Positions 44,220-52,302 of a stretch of DNA of 64,000 bases are shown one piece after another; the stretch's first letter is position 1, and each line of letters opens with the position of its first letter. A program made the position numbers and the translations under genes. The stretch comes from Nocardioides sp. BGMRC 2183 (lineage in GTDB: Bacteria; Actinomycetota; Actinomycetes; Propionibacteriales; Nocardioidaceae): positions 124,001 to 188,000 of the forward strand of contig VSSA01000008.1 of NCBI GenBank assembly GCA_008123405.1, read 5' to 3'. The notes beneath the pieces were generated by a model, which was not told the DNA's origin, did not search any database, and was given only the letters and a program-made list of their open reading frames with translations.

Positions 44220-45133
44220 AGCAGGTCCTCGGTGTCCGCGCGGCGGATGTAGACCACGACCATCACCAGGATGATCGCCATCAGCGTCGTCGACAGCGCC
44301 GCGGCCAGATGCGGCTGGTTGGCGGTGGTCGCCTGGAGCTGGATGACGGTGCCGATCACCGTGGTGTTGGTGTTGCCGAGCAGTTGGGCGTTGATGTAGT
44401 CGCCGGCGGCCGGAATGAAGGTGAGCAGCGTGCCGGAGACGACACCCGGCAGCGAGAGCGGCCAGGTCACCTTGAAGAAGCCCACCACGGGGTTGGCGTA
44501 GAGGTCGGAGGAAGCCTCGATCAGGCGGTGGTCGATCTTGTCGATGCTGGCGAAGAGCGGCAGCACCATGAACGGCAGGAAGTTGTAGGCGAGTCCGGCG
44601 ACCACCGCGAACGGGGTGGCGAGCAGGTGCCCGTCCTCGCCGAGGATGCCGAGGAACTGCAGCGTGTTCACCACCCAGCCGTTGTCGGCCAGGATCAGCT
44701 GCCACGACAGCGTCCGCACCAGGAAGCTGGTGAAGAACGGGGCGATCACCAGCACCAGGAGCAGGTTCTTCCAGCGGCCCGCCTTGAACGCGATGGCGTA
44801 GGCGACCACGTAGCCGAGGACCAGGCAGATCGCGGTGGCCGCGGCGCCGTAGAAGAGCGACCAGGCCAGCGAGTCCCAGTAGTCGCGCAGCGCGGTGGCG
44901 TAGTTGCCGACGTGGTAGGTCATCTCCCAACCCGCCTGGTCCGACCCGCTCGGGTCGTAGAGGCTGGTGGCGATGAGTGAGTAGAACGGGACGAGGAAGA
45001 AGAGCGCGAGCCAGATCACCGCCGGCGCCATCAGCAGGTAGGCGCCCGGCCCGCGACGCCGCCCGGTCTCCCCCGCCGCGCCGGGGTCGACCGCGTCCAC
45101 GGCGGGTTCCACGATCGGGTTCACGGTCGCCAT
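44216..45133 (-). CDS. ABC transporter permease, spermidine/putrescine type (PotB-like)
   Basis: A 305-residue permease with six transmembrane helices; the EAA loop reads EASSDLYANPVVGFFKVTWP. VPFYSLIATSLYDPS in the first periplasmic loop and APFFTSFLVRTLSWQLIL are typical of PotB. The start at ATG 45133 overlaps the ATPase stop as ATGA. It pairs with the PotC-like protein to form the membrane channel. Confidence 0.9.
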   Translation of the reverse strand: MATVNPIVEPAVDAVDPGAAGETGRRRGPGAYLLMAPAVIWLALFFLVPFYSLIATSLYDPSGSDQAGWEMTYHVGNYATALRDYWDSLAWSLFYGAAATAICLVLGYVVAYAIAFKAGRWKNLLLVLVIAPFFTSFLVRTLSWQLILADNGWVVNTLQFLGILGEDGHLLATPFAVVAGLAYNFLPFMVLPLFASIDKIDHRLIEASSDLYANPVVGFFKVTWPLSLPGVVSGTLLTFIPAAGDYINAQLLGNTNTTVIGTVIQLQATTANQPHLAAALSTTLMAIILVMVVVYIRRADTEDLL

Positions 45134-46269
45134 CAGGCGTCCTCGTCCTCGGCTCCGGCGCGCACGTCCTGGTCGTGGTCGAGCAGGAAGGCGTACTCGG
45201 GGCGCCAGGAGAGCTCCACCTGCTGTCCCGTGCGATAGATCGGGTCGCGTCCGGTGTTCTGCGCGAACACCTGCAGCTCCTGACCCCACGGCATCCGGAC
45301 CAGGTACTGCGTGCTCACCCCGATGAAGCTCACGTCGGTGACCACGCCCCCGGGGACCGTGTTGCCCGGGGCGTCCAGCGCGGCGCCGGCCTCCCCGATC
45401 AACACCTTCTCCGGCCGGATCCCGACCCACGCCCGGTCGCCGTCGGCATGCGCACGGCCGGCCGGGACGGTCACCGTGATCCCCTCCATGTCGACCCGTA
45501 CGACGTCAGCGGCCCGCCCCACGACCTTGCCGGCGATCAGGTTGGACTGCCCGAGGAAGTTCGCGACGAAGGTGCTGCGCGGGTTCTCGTACAGCTCGGC
45601 CGGCGAGCCCAGCTGCTCGATCAGGCCGCCGTTCATCACCGCGACCGTGTCGGCCATGGTCATGGCCTCCTCCTGGTCATGGGTGACGTGCACGAAGGTC
45701 AGGCCGACCTCGGTCTGGATCCGCTTGATCTCGATCTGCATCGAGCGGCGCAGCTTGAGGTCGAGCGCACCCAGCGGCTCGTCGAGCAGCAGCACCTCCG
45801 GCTCGTTGATCAGCGCCCGGGCCAACGCCACCCGCTGTTGCTGACCGCCGGAGAGCTGCGCGGGCTTCTTCTTGGCCTGCGGCCCGAGCTCCACCAGCTC
45901 GAGCATCTCCTCGACCTTGCGTCGTACGTCGGACTGCTTGCGGCGGCGTAGACCGAAGGCGACGTTCTCACCGATGTCCAGGTGGGGGAAGAGCGCGTAG
46001 TTCTGGAAGACGGTGTTGACCGGTCGGCGGTAGGGCTTGGTGTGGGTGATCTCGGCGCTGCCCAGGCTGATCGTGCCGGCGGTCGGGGTCTCCAGGCCGG
46101 CGACCATCCGCAGCGTGGTGGTCTTGCCGCAGCCGGACGGCCCCAGCAGTGCGAAGAACGCACCCTGGGGGACGTCGAGGTCCAGCTCGCGCACGGCAGT
46201 GAACCGCCCGTAGGACTTGGTCAGGCCGCGCATTCGCAGGCCGTCGTAGGTCTCAACCGGCGATGACAT
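45133..46269 (-). CDS. ABC transporter ATP-binding protein, polyamine type (PotA-like)
   Basis: A 378-residue ATPase. Walker A is GPSGCGKTTT, Q-loop VFQNYALFPHLD, signature LSGGQQQRVALARAL, Walker B VLLLDEPLGALD, H-loop HVTHDQEEAM. A C-terminal TOBE domain (about 285-360) follows, as in PotA and other CUT1/POT ATPases. ATG 46269 is chosen; it overlaps the end of the binding protein gene by 17 nt. It energises polyamine import. Confidence 0.93.
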   Translation of the reverse strand: MSSPVETYDGLRMRGLTKSYGRFTAVRELDLDVPQGAFFALLGPSGCGKTTTLRMVAGLETPTAGTISLGSAEITHTKPYRRPVNTVFQNYALFPHLDIGENVAFGLRRRKQSDVRRKVEEMLELVELGPQAKKKPAQLSGGQQQRVALARALINEPEVLLLDEPLGALDLKLRRSMQIEIKRIQTEVGLTFVHVTHDQEEAMTMADTVAVMNGGLIEQLGSPAELYENPRSTFVANFLGQSNLIAGKVVGRAADVVRVDMEGITVTVPAGRAHADGDRAWVGIRPEKVLIGEAGAALDAPGNTVPGGVVTDVSFIGVSTQYLVRMPWGQELQVFAQNTGRDPIYRTGQQVELSWRPEYAFLLDHDQDVRAGAEDEDA

Positions 46270-47446
46270 CGGCCCACTCCCCTTCGTACTGCTGCTGCTT
46301 CTCGTCACTGAGCGTCATGAAGTCCCAGGTGTTCGCGAGCATCTCCTCATCGGGGAAGATCAGCTGGTTGTCGACCAACGAGGGGTCGATCTTCTCCATC
46401 TCCTCCTTCGCTCCGGCGACAGGACAGATGTAGTTGACCCAGGAGGCGAGCTTCGCGGCGATCTCGGGCTGGTAGTAGAAGTCGATCCAGGCCTCCGCAT
46501 TGGCCTGGTGGGTCGCCTTGTTGGGGACCAGCATGTTGTCGCTCCACAACGCCAGCCCCTCCTCCGGCGCCACGAACTTCAGGTTCGGGTTGTCGAACTG
46601 CGCCTGGATCACGTCGCCGGACCACGCCTCGCAGGCCACGATCGTGCCTTGGGCGAGCTGCTGCAGGTAGTTGTTGCCGGCGAACTGGAGCAGCTGTCCA
46701 TCGGCCTTGGTCTGGCGACACAGGTCGATCGCGTCGGCGAACTCGTCGTCGGTGAAGTCAAGCGGGTCCGCACCGACCACCTTGAGGAAGAAGCCCATCG
46801 TGTCGGCCATCTCGGTGAGCAGGGTGATCTTGCCCTTGAGGTCCTCGCGGGTGATCAGCTCTTCGAAGCTGCCCACCTCGGGCACCAGGTCGGCGTTGTA
46901 GGCGATGCCGGTCAGGCCGCTCTGCCACGGCGCGTGGAAGGCGAGATCGGGGTCCCAGGCGACCCCCTGGAGGGCCGGGATCAGGTTGGCGTGCAGGTTC
47001 GGCACGTTCTCTCTGGTCAACGGCTGGATCCAACCCAGGTTGATCATCCGGGCCGCCATCCAGTCGGTCATCACGATCAGGTCGCGGTCGATCGGCTCGC
47101 ACTCGCCGAGCTGGTTCTTCACCTTGGCGTAGAACTCGGAGTTGTCGTTGACGTCGACCTGATAGGTGACCTCGATGCCGGTCGCGTCGGTGAACCTGGA
47201 GATCGTGCTGTCCGCCGCGCGCCGCGGGTCGATGTAGCCGGTCCAGTTGGAGATCACCATCTCCGGCTCACTCGCCGACACGTCCGGCGCCCGGCACTGT
47301 GCCGCGGACTGTGCGACACCCTCGGTGCTGAAGAAGGGCAGCTTGAGCGCCGCCGCGCTGGCTCCTGCGAAGGCCAGTGCACCACCGCCCCGGAGCATTC
47401 CCCGGCGCGACAGCGTGGATCGGCGTGCTGGCTGCTCCGATCGCAT
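46253..47446 (-). CDS. Polyamine ABC transporter substrate-binding protein (PotD-like, Tat-exported)
   Basis: A 397-residue binding protein. The N-terminus has a twin-arginine signal (LSRRGMLRGGGALAFAGAS), so it is probably exported folded by Tat. The mature part starts with the PotD/PotF signature ISNWTGYIDP, and has AHAPWQSGLTGIAYN, VACEAWSGDVIQA and the C-terminal IDFYYQPEIAAKLASWVNY. The start at ATG 47446 has GGAAGGAG upstream. It is first in the transporter operon and divergent from the Lrp/AsnC gene. The ligand is probably putrescine or spermidine, given the neighbouring catabolic genes. Confidence 0.91.
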   Translation of the reverse strand: MRSEQPARRSTLSRRGMLRGGGALAFAGASAAALKLPFFSTEGVAQSAAQCRAPDVSASEPEMVISNWTGYIDPRRAADSTISRFTDATGIEVTYQVDVNDNSEFYAKVKNQLGECEPIDRDLIVMTDWMAARMINLGWIQPLTRENVPNLHANLIPALQGVAWDPDLAFHAPWQSGLTGIAYNADLVPEVGSFEELITREDLKGKITLLTEMADTMGFFLKVVGADPLDFTDDEFADAIDLCRQTKADGQLLQFAGNNYLQQLAQGTIVACEAWSGDVIQAQFDNPNLKFVAPEEGLALWSDNMLVPNKATHQANAEAWIDFYYQPEIAAKLASWVNYICPVAGAKEEMEKIDPSLVDNQLIFPDEEMLANTWDFMTLSDEKQQQYEGEWADVIAG

Positions 47447-47524
47447 CGAGCTCCTTCCCCGGTCCTCGTCGGTCGGGATCTTCGGTTGGGAGATCCTGAC
47501 ACCACTACCTCGCCGTGACAAGGG

Positions 47525-47557
47525 ATTCGGTTGTTCTGAAACGCACCTGCAACGAAT
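47525..47557. promoter_or_regulatory. Operator shared in type with the aminotransferase/dehydrogenase site
   Basis: ATTCGGTTG (47525-47533) and CAACGAAT (47550-47557) are inverted halves spanning 33 bp, matching in sequence and spacing the element at 41927-41960 (ATTCCGTTG ... CAACCGAAT, 34 bp). A weaker overlapping copy starts with ATTCCGCTGTTA at 47556. The site lies in the 176-bp gap between the divergent starts of the transporter operon and the Lrp/AsnC gene. Confidence 0.6.
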
Positions 47558-47622
47558 TCCGCTGTTACGACGCGCTCTGAGAAACGATTGAGTACGACGC
47601 CCCCGCGTGGAACCATGCCTGC

Positions 47623-48093
47623 GTGGCCGAGAACCCCCGCGCTCCCCTCACCCTCGACGACGTCTCCAAGGCGATCGTGGAACAGCTGCAGCAGGACGGT
47701 CGCCGCTCCTACGCCGCGATCGGCAAGGTGGTCGGCCTCTCCGAGGCGGCTGTGCGACAGCGGGTGCAGCGCCTGGTCGACGCCGGCGTGATGCAGATCG
47801 TCGCGGTCACCGATCCGATGGAGCTCGGCTTCGCCCGGCAGGCGATGGTGGGGGTCCGGGTCAGCGGGCCGGTGCCGCCCGTCGCCGACCAGATCGCCGA
47901 GCTGCCCGAGGTCGACTACGTGGTGGTGACGGCCGGCTCCTTCGACATCCTGGTCGAGCTCGTCGCCGAGTCCGACGACCATCTGCTCGAGATCGTCTCC
48001 AGCGGCATCCGGGCGGTGGACGGGGTGACCAGCACCGAGACGTTCATGTACCTCGGACTGCGCAAGCAGACCTACTCGTGGGGAGTCCGCTGA
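47623..48093 (+). CDS. Lrp/AsnC family transcriptional regulator
   Basis: A 156-residue regulator: winged helix-turn-helix at about 10-60 (DVSKAIVEQLQQDGRRSYAAI, then GLSEAAVRQRVQRLVDAGVM), followed by the RAM effector domain (about 75-150) with the alternating beta-alpha pattern VDYVVVTAGSFDILVELV. GTG 47623 is the start. It is divergent from the polyamine transporter operon and preceded by an operator-like element that recurs at the aminotransferase gene, so it is the likely polyamine-responsive regulator. A rho-independent terminator follows. Confidence 0.9.
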   Translation: MAENPRAPLTLDDVSKAIVEQLQQDGRRSYAAIGKVVGLSEAAVRQRVQRLVDAGVMQIVAVTDPMELGFARQAMVGVRVSGPVPPVADQIAELPEVDYVVVTAGSFDILVELVAESDDHLLEIVSSGIRAVDGVTSTETFMYLGLRKQTYSWGVR

Positions 48094-48183
48094 ACCTCCG
48101 GCGATCCGTGTGACCCGACTTACCCGGAGAATCTGCACGAATTGGGTGACAGATCATCTGATCCCGTGGCAAGATCGCGGTCA

Positions 48184-48228
48184 GCCGCCGCAGGTGACCC
48201 GAGACGCCTGCGGCGGCCTTCCATTTTT
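48184..48228 (+). terminator. Intrinsic terminator after the Lrp/AsnC gene
   Basis: GCCGCCGCAGG (48184-48194) pairs perfectly with CCTGCGGCGGC (48207-48217) around a 12-nt loop, followed within 7 nt by a five-T run (48224-48228). It is the most classical rho-independent terminator in the window, 90 bp after the Lrp stop. Confidence 0.85.
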
Positions 48229-48230
48229 CA

Positions 48231-48283
48231 GGGGACTAGCTCGGGGACCAGCTCAGGGTTGGCTCACGTCGTTGGCTCACGTC
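48231..48283. repeat. Two adjacent micro-duplications (12 bp and 13 bp)
   Basis: GGGGACTAGCTC (48231-48242) is followed by GGGGACCAGCTC (48243-48254), one mismatch. After AGG the sequence GTTGGCTCACGTC occurs twice without spacer (48258-48270 and 48271-48283). They lie between the Lrp terminator and the stop of the leftward SDR gene. GGGGACTAG also nearly pairs with CTAGTTCCC at 48284-48292. Confidence 0.7.
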
Positions 48284-48296
48284 CTAGTTCCCGGAG

Positions 48297-49007
48297 TCAG
48301 CCGCGGTAGGGGACCTCGGTGCGCCAGGTCGCCGGGTCCTGACGAGCGGCGGCCCAGAGCGCGTCGGCCACCCGGTCCGGGGTGAACGGTCCGTCGTCGC
48401 CCAACGTCCCGCAGACGGTCACCGAGACCGCACGGATCCCGTGCGGCTCCAACGTGGCGTCCAGGCTGTGCACCAGGTTGCGCACCCCAGCCTTCTGCAC
48501 GCCGAGCGAGGCGGCACGGTGCCACGGCTTGTCGGCGGCCATCGACCCGGTCACCGTGACCCGTGCGCCGGCGGTCAGATAGGGCCGCGCCGCCTGGGCC
48601 GCGGTGAGCAGCCCACCCACCCCGAGGGCGACGTCCTCGAGGAGCTCGGCGACGGTCAGCTCGAGCGGGTCCTTCTCCCGGAACGCGCTCGGGTTGAAGT
48701 GGAGTACGTCGATCCGCCCCGCCGAGTCGCCGATCCGGGCGATCGCGGCTTGCAGCGCCGCCTCGTCGGTGATGTCGGCGACGACCTGGCCGACCTGGGC
48801 GCCCGTGGTCGCCACCTCCGTGGCCAGCGCCTGGAGCGGGTCGGGGTCGAGGCCGACCAGGCCGACGTCGTACCCCTCACTGGCGAAGCGGAGCGCGACC
48901 GACCGGCTGACACCCGGCCCGGCCCCGACCACGGCGAGCACCGGGCGCCCGCTGGACGGTGTCGGGTCGTCGGTCGGTCCGATCGAGGCGGGGGCTGCGG
49001 AGGTCAC
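48297..49007 (-). CDS. SDR family protein lacking the catalytic tyrosine
   Basis: A 236-residue short-chain dehydrogenase-fold protein. The nucleotide motif is GAGPGVSRS (28-36), slightly divergent from TGxxxGxG; the acidic residue after strand 2 and the segment VLHFNPSAF replace the usual NNAG. The catalytic Ser is S155, but the YxxxK position reads LGVQK (168-172), so the tyrosine is absent and normal SDR catalysis is doubtful. GTG 49007 is the start, 35 bp from the divergent patatin gene. It may bind NAD(P) or act on a different chemistry. Confidence 0.8.
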   Translation of the reverse strand: MTSAAPASIGPTDDPTPSSGRPVLAVVGAGPGVSRSVALRFASEGYDVGLVGLDPDPLQALATEVATTGAQVGQVVADITDEAALQAAIARIGDSAGRIDVLHFNPSAFREKDPLELTVAELLEDVALGVGGLLTAAQAARPYLTAGARVTVTGSMAADKPWHRAASLGVQKAGVRNLVHSLDATLEPHGIRAVSVTVCGTLGDDGPFTPDRVADALWAAARQDPATWRTEVPYRG

Positions 49008-49042
49008 CTCGCCAGCCTAGGCAGGTCCGCGATAATGGCGCC

Positions 49043-50047
49043 ATGGCTCGCGTCGCGCTCGTCCTCGGCTCCGGCGGCGCCCGCGGCTACGCCCACCTGG
49101 GCGTGATCGACACGCTCCGCGAGCGGGGCCACGAGGTCGTCGCCGTCTCCGGTACGTCGATGGGAGCGCTCGTGGGCGGCCTGCACGCCGCGGGGCGGGA
49201 CCGGGAGTTCGAGACGTGGGCACGCTCCCTGACCGGACCGCGGATGCTGCGGCTGGTCGATCCGACGTGGTCACCGGGCGGCGCCGTCGGGGCCGAGCGA
49301 GTGATGCGCGAACTGGTCGAGCTGATCGGCGATGTCGCGATCGAGGAGCTGCCGATCCCGTTCACCGCGGTCGCCACCGACCTGATGGCGCGGCGCGAGG
49401 TGTGGTTCCAGCGCGGCCCGTTGGTGCCGGCGATCCGCGCGTCGGTCGCGATACCGGGACTGCTCACCCCGGCCGTGGTCGACGGGCGGCTGCTGGTCGA
49501 CGGAGGTCTGATGAACCCGCTGCCGCTCGCACCGGCGGCCGCGGTGGCCGCCGACTTCACCCTGGCGGTGTCACTGCAGGGGCCGCGTGAGCCGGGCGAA
49601 TCCGAAGCGCCGGCGCGGGGTTTCTCGGCTCGGCGCGCGGAGTGGGCGGCGGGGATGCGGCGGCGGTTCCGGCGCGGTGACCAGACCGACGCGGATCCGG
49701 AACCGGTGGAGTCCGCGCCGGTGGAGTCCGCGCCGGTGGAGTCCGCGCCGGTGGGTTCCGAGCCGGTCGCCCCGGAACCGGCCGACGCCGGCGACAGCAA
49801 CGATCCGGTGGACCAAGCGCTGGCCCACGCAGTCGCGCCCGACCTGCGCACCGCCGAGGTGGTCTCGCTCTCCTTCGACGCGATGCAGAGCCTGATCACC
49901 CGCTACCGCCTGGCCGCGTTCCCGCCGGACGTGCTGGTCACGGTGCCGCTGAGCGCGGCCAGGACCCTCGACTTCCACCGCGCCAGCGAGCTGATCGACC
50001 TCGGGCGCGAGCTCACTGTCGCCGCCCTCGACGAGGCCGGCCGCTGA
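49043..50047 (+). CDS. Patatin-like phospholipase (RssA/NTE type)
   Basis: A 334-residue lipase-fold protein. GSGGARGYAHLGV (9-21) is the oxyanion loop, nucleophile S39 lies in GTSMG, and the catalytic Asp is D153 in VDGGLMNP. Between about residues 200 and 265 there is a low-complexity insert with the pentad VESAP repeated three times, encoded by a 15-bp DNA repeat (49703-49747). The C-terminus completes the fold. It likely hydrolyses acyl esters of phospholipids; its target is unknown. ATG 49043 is chosen. Confidence 0.88.
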   Translation: MARVALVLGSGGARGYAHLGVIDTLRERGHEVVAVSGTSMGALVGGLHAAGRDREFETWARSLTGPRMLRLVDPTWSPGGAVGAERVMRELVELIGDVAIEELPIPFTAVATDLMARREVWFQRGPLVPAIRASVAIPGLLTPAVVDGRLLVDGGLMNPLPLAPAAAVAADFTLAVSLQGPREPGESEAPARGFSARRAEWAAGMRRRFRRGDQTDADPEPVESAPVESAPVESAPVGSEPVAPEPADAGDSNDPVDQALAHAVAPDLRTAEVVSLSFDAMQSLITRYRLAAFPPDVLVTVPLSAARTLDFHRASELIDLGRELTVAALDEAGR

Positions 50048-50053
50048 CCTGGC

Positions 50054-50197
50054 TCAGCCGACCAGCAGATTGCCCGCCGGACGGCAATCGCAGGTCTCGG
50101 AGCAAGCCAGGAAGGTGTGCATCGCGTGGCCGCACTGCGGACACGGGCGGTCGTGGGAGAGGTGGAGCGTGGAGTGCTCTTCAACGGTGTCGTACAT
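50054..50197 (-). CDS. 47-residue zinc-ribbon-like protein
   Basis: A small gene: 47 residues, starting MYDTVEEHSTLHLSHDRPCPQCGHAMHT and ending with CSETCDCRPAGNLLVG (motifs CPQCGH and CSETCDC). The four to five cysteines fit a treble or ribbon zinc site. ATG 50197 has GAGGGAA upstream. The family is unnamed to me, but its good ribosome site and metal motifs argue for a real gene. It converges on the patatin gene, 6 bp apart. Confidence 0.72.
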   Translation of the reverse strand: MYDTVEEHSTLHLSHDRPCPQCGHAMHTFLACSETCDCRPAGNLLVG

Positions 50198-50528
50198 GGC
50201 GGTTCCCTCGGGTGGAGCAGGTGCGCGTCGTTGCGCTGATAACGACCACGATGCGCCTGCGGAGTCATCGAAATGCGCAGAATCGCCGCGATCTGGCCCG
50301 ATTGGGTGACGAGTTCGGTCCGCTCGGTCGGAGCGGACCGGGCCGGAGGTCCCGGGTCCACTGCGACGCGGCCCCGAACGTGACGCGACGGACCTGCACA
50401 GACCTCCCGGTGAGTGGGATGCGCGAGACGGCGGTTTCGACGTACCGATCACTGTGACGGCGAACACAACGGCGACCCGGTCCGACTCGGCCGACCGACC
50501 GCCTTCTCGCACCGCTGGAGGAGCAACA
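50198..50528. other. 331-bp divergent intergenic region with a 10-bp hairpin
   Basis: The gap between the 47-aa gene and the binding lipoprotein gene has no convincing coding frame. It holds a perfect inverted repeat CGGTCCGCTC (50316-50325) / GAGCGGACCG (50331-50340) around a 5-nt loop, which could be an operator or attenuator for the binding protein mRNA, and TCACTGTGA at 50448-50456. A strong ribosome site (GGAGGAG) precedes the lipoprotein start. No other feature is seen. Confidence 0.5.
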
Positions 50529-52163
50529 GTGAAGTCATCCATCTCGCGTCGGTCACGGTTGACCGCTGCATTCATGGTGAGCGCTCTCGCGTTCGCCGGC
50601 TGCGCCAACTCGTCGTCCGAGGACGGCGACGGTGGCACCAAGGACACCTCCGACGGTGGCCTGAGCAAGTCCGAGATCTACACCACCGGCATCGTCGGCG
50701 AGGAGAGCGGTGGCGACCCGGTCGACGGCGGCGTCCTGACCATCGCCGACTTCGGTGAGCCACGCAGTCTCGACCCGACGGTCACCTACGCCAACGGCGC
50801 CACCGGCGGCAGCGCGATGGCCGCGATCTACGACACCCTGATGCGCTACGACTTCTCCTCGCAGGAGTTCGTGCCGCAGCTCGCCGAGTCGCTGGAGTCC
50901 GACGACAACGTCACCTGGACGCTGAAGCTGCGCGAGGGCGTGGAGTTCACCGACGGCACGCCGCTCAACGCCGACGCGGTGCTGGCCAGCATCGGCTACT
51001 ACCAGAGCAAGTACGCCTACAACGCGCTGACCATGATGAGCAACGTCGCCGACACCAAGAAGGTCGACGACCTGACCATCGAGTTCACCATGCGTAACCC
51101 GTGGGCGACCTTCCCGAACATGCTGGCCGGTGGCGCCGGAATGATCCTGGCGCCTGCGGCGTACAAGGACCCGGAGAGCTTCAAGCCGATCGGCGCCGGG
51201 CCGTTCACCTTCGACAACTACGCCCCCGGCGAGGAGCTCACCCTCAACGCCAACAAGGACTACTTCGACGGCGCCCCGCACCTGGACGGCCTGAAGTTCG
51301 TCTGGCTCGGCGCGGTCGACGACGAGCCCAAGCTGGAGGCACTGGAGTCCGGCGCCGCCGACACCGCGTTCATCCGCGACTCCGAGGTCATCGAGGACGC
51401 CCGGGACAGCGACGTCAGCGGCATGATGTTCGCGACCGGCCTCGGCACCAACCTGTGGATCAACAACCGCAAGGGGCGCCCGGGCGAGGACGTCCGGGTC
51501 CGTCAGGCGATCAACTACGCGATCGACGCCGAGGCCTACAACACCCGGGTCAACGACGGCTCCGGACTGCCCACCAAGAGCCTCTTCGCGGACTCCTCCC
51601 CGTGGTACACCGACGTCGAGCCGACGGCGTACGACGCCGAGAAGGCCAAGCAGCTGCTCGAGGAGGCCAAGGCAGACGGGTTCGACGGCAAGATCACCTA
51701 CGTGCACGCCGCCGACGCCAGCTCGCAGGCAGCCGCTGTCGCGCTGAAGGCGATGCTGGACGCGGTCGGTTTCGAGGTCACCCTGGACCCGCTGCGCAGC
51801 GTGGCGGACCAGGTCCAGCGGCTCTACGTCGAGCACGACTACGACCTCGCCATCGGCGCCACCACGATCCCGGACGAGGACCCCTACATCCGGTTGTTCG
51901 GTGCGCTGAACAGCCAGTCCCCGACCAACAGCTCGGGCTACGCCAACCCCGAGATGGACGAGCTGCTGGTCGAACTGCAGGCCGCCGCCTCCCCGGAGGA
52001 GGGAGCCGACACCATGGCCGCGATCGAGGAGCTGTGGAACGAGGACTCCCCGGGCGTCGGCATGGCCGCCGGCGGCACCTTCCAGCCCTGGAACGACAAC
52101 GTCCACCAGATGACCCCCACCACCGAGACGATGTTCCTCTACGACGACGTCTGGATGGACTGA
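50529..52163 (+). CDS. Oligopeptide/nickel-type ABC substrate-binding lipoprotein (SBP family 5)
   Basis: A 544-residue binding protein. A basic start is followed by a hydrophobic segment and lipobox FAGC (C25), then an acidic linker, so it is a membrane-anchored lipoprotein. The family 5 fold is shown by ADFGEPRSLDPTVTY, LAESLESDDNVTWTLKLREGVEFTDGTPLNADAV, and VRQAINYAIDAEAYN (read in parts). GTG 50529 follows a strong GGAGGAG site. No permease is directly adjacent; the OppBCDF genes at 54-58 kb in the opposite direction lack a binding protein, so this is their likely partner. A terminator follows. Confidence 0.92.
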   Translation: MKSSISRRSRLTAAFMVSALAFAGCANSSSEDGDGGTKDTSDGGLSKSEIYTTGIVGEESGGDPVDGGVLTIADFGEPRSLDPTVTYANGATGGSAMAAIYDTLMRYDFSSQEFVPQLAESLESDDNVTWTLKLREGVEFTDGTPLNADAVLASIGYYQSKYAYNALTMMSNVADTKKVDDLTIEFTMRNPWATFPNMLAGGAGMILAPAAYKDPESFKPIGAGPFTFDNYAPGEELTLNANKDYFDGAPHLDGLKFVWLGAVDDEPKLEALESGAADTAFIRDSEVIEDARDSDVSGMMFATGLGTNLWINNRKGRPGEDVRVRQAINYAIDAEAYNTRVNDGSGLPTKSLFADSSPWYTDVEPTAYDAEKAKQLLEEAKADGFDGKITYVHAADASSQAAAVALKAMLDAVGFEVTLDPLRSVADQVQRLYVEHDYDLAIGATTIPDEDPYIRLFGALNSQSPTNSSGYANPEMDELLVELQAAASPEEGADTMAAIEELWNEDSPGVGMAAGGTFQPWNDNVHQMTPTTETMFLYDDVWMD

Positions 52164-52177
52164 CCCCTCACCTAGCT

Positions 52178-52214
52178 CGAAGCGCCCCGGACCGTCGCGG
52201 TCCGGGGCGCTTCG
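52178..52214 (+). terminator. Strong hairpin after the binding lipoprotein gene
   Basis: CGAAGCGCCCCGGACC (52178-52193) pairs perfectly with GGTCCGGGGCGCTTCG (52199-52214), 16 bp around loop GTCGC, 15 bp after the stop. Very stable; only a short TT follows. Confidence 0.8.
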
Positions 52215-52236
52215 GCGTTCCCGGGGGGGTGGGTTC

Positions 52237-52302
52237 ACTTGGGGGTTCGGGCCCGTCGACTTGGGGTTTCGGGCCCCTCGACTTGGGGTTTCGGGCCCGA
52301 TC
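52237..52302. repeat. 22-bp tandem array A, abutting the GrpB-family gene stop
   Basis: Three head-to-tail units of exactly 22 bp: 52237-52258, 52259-52280 and 52281-52302, with consensus ACTTGGGGTTTCGGGCCC followed by CTCG. Unit 1 differs from unit 2 at two positions; unit 3 diverges in its last four bases, where the stop codon of the leftward GrpB-family gene (52301-52303) begins. On the minus strand the unit reads GGGCCCGAAACCCCAAGTCG, related to array B on the other side of the gene. Confidence 0.85.
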
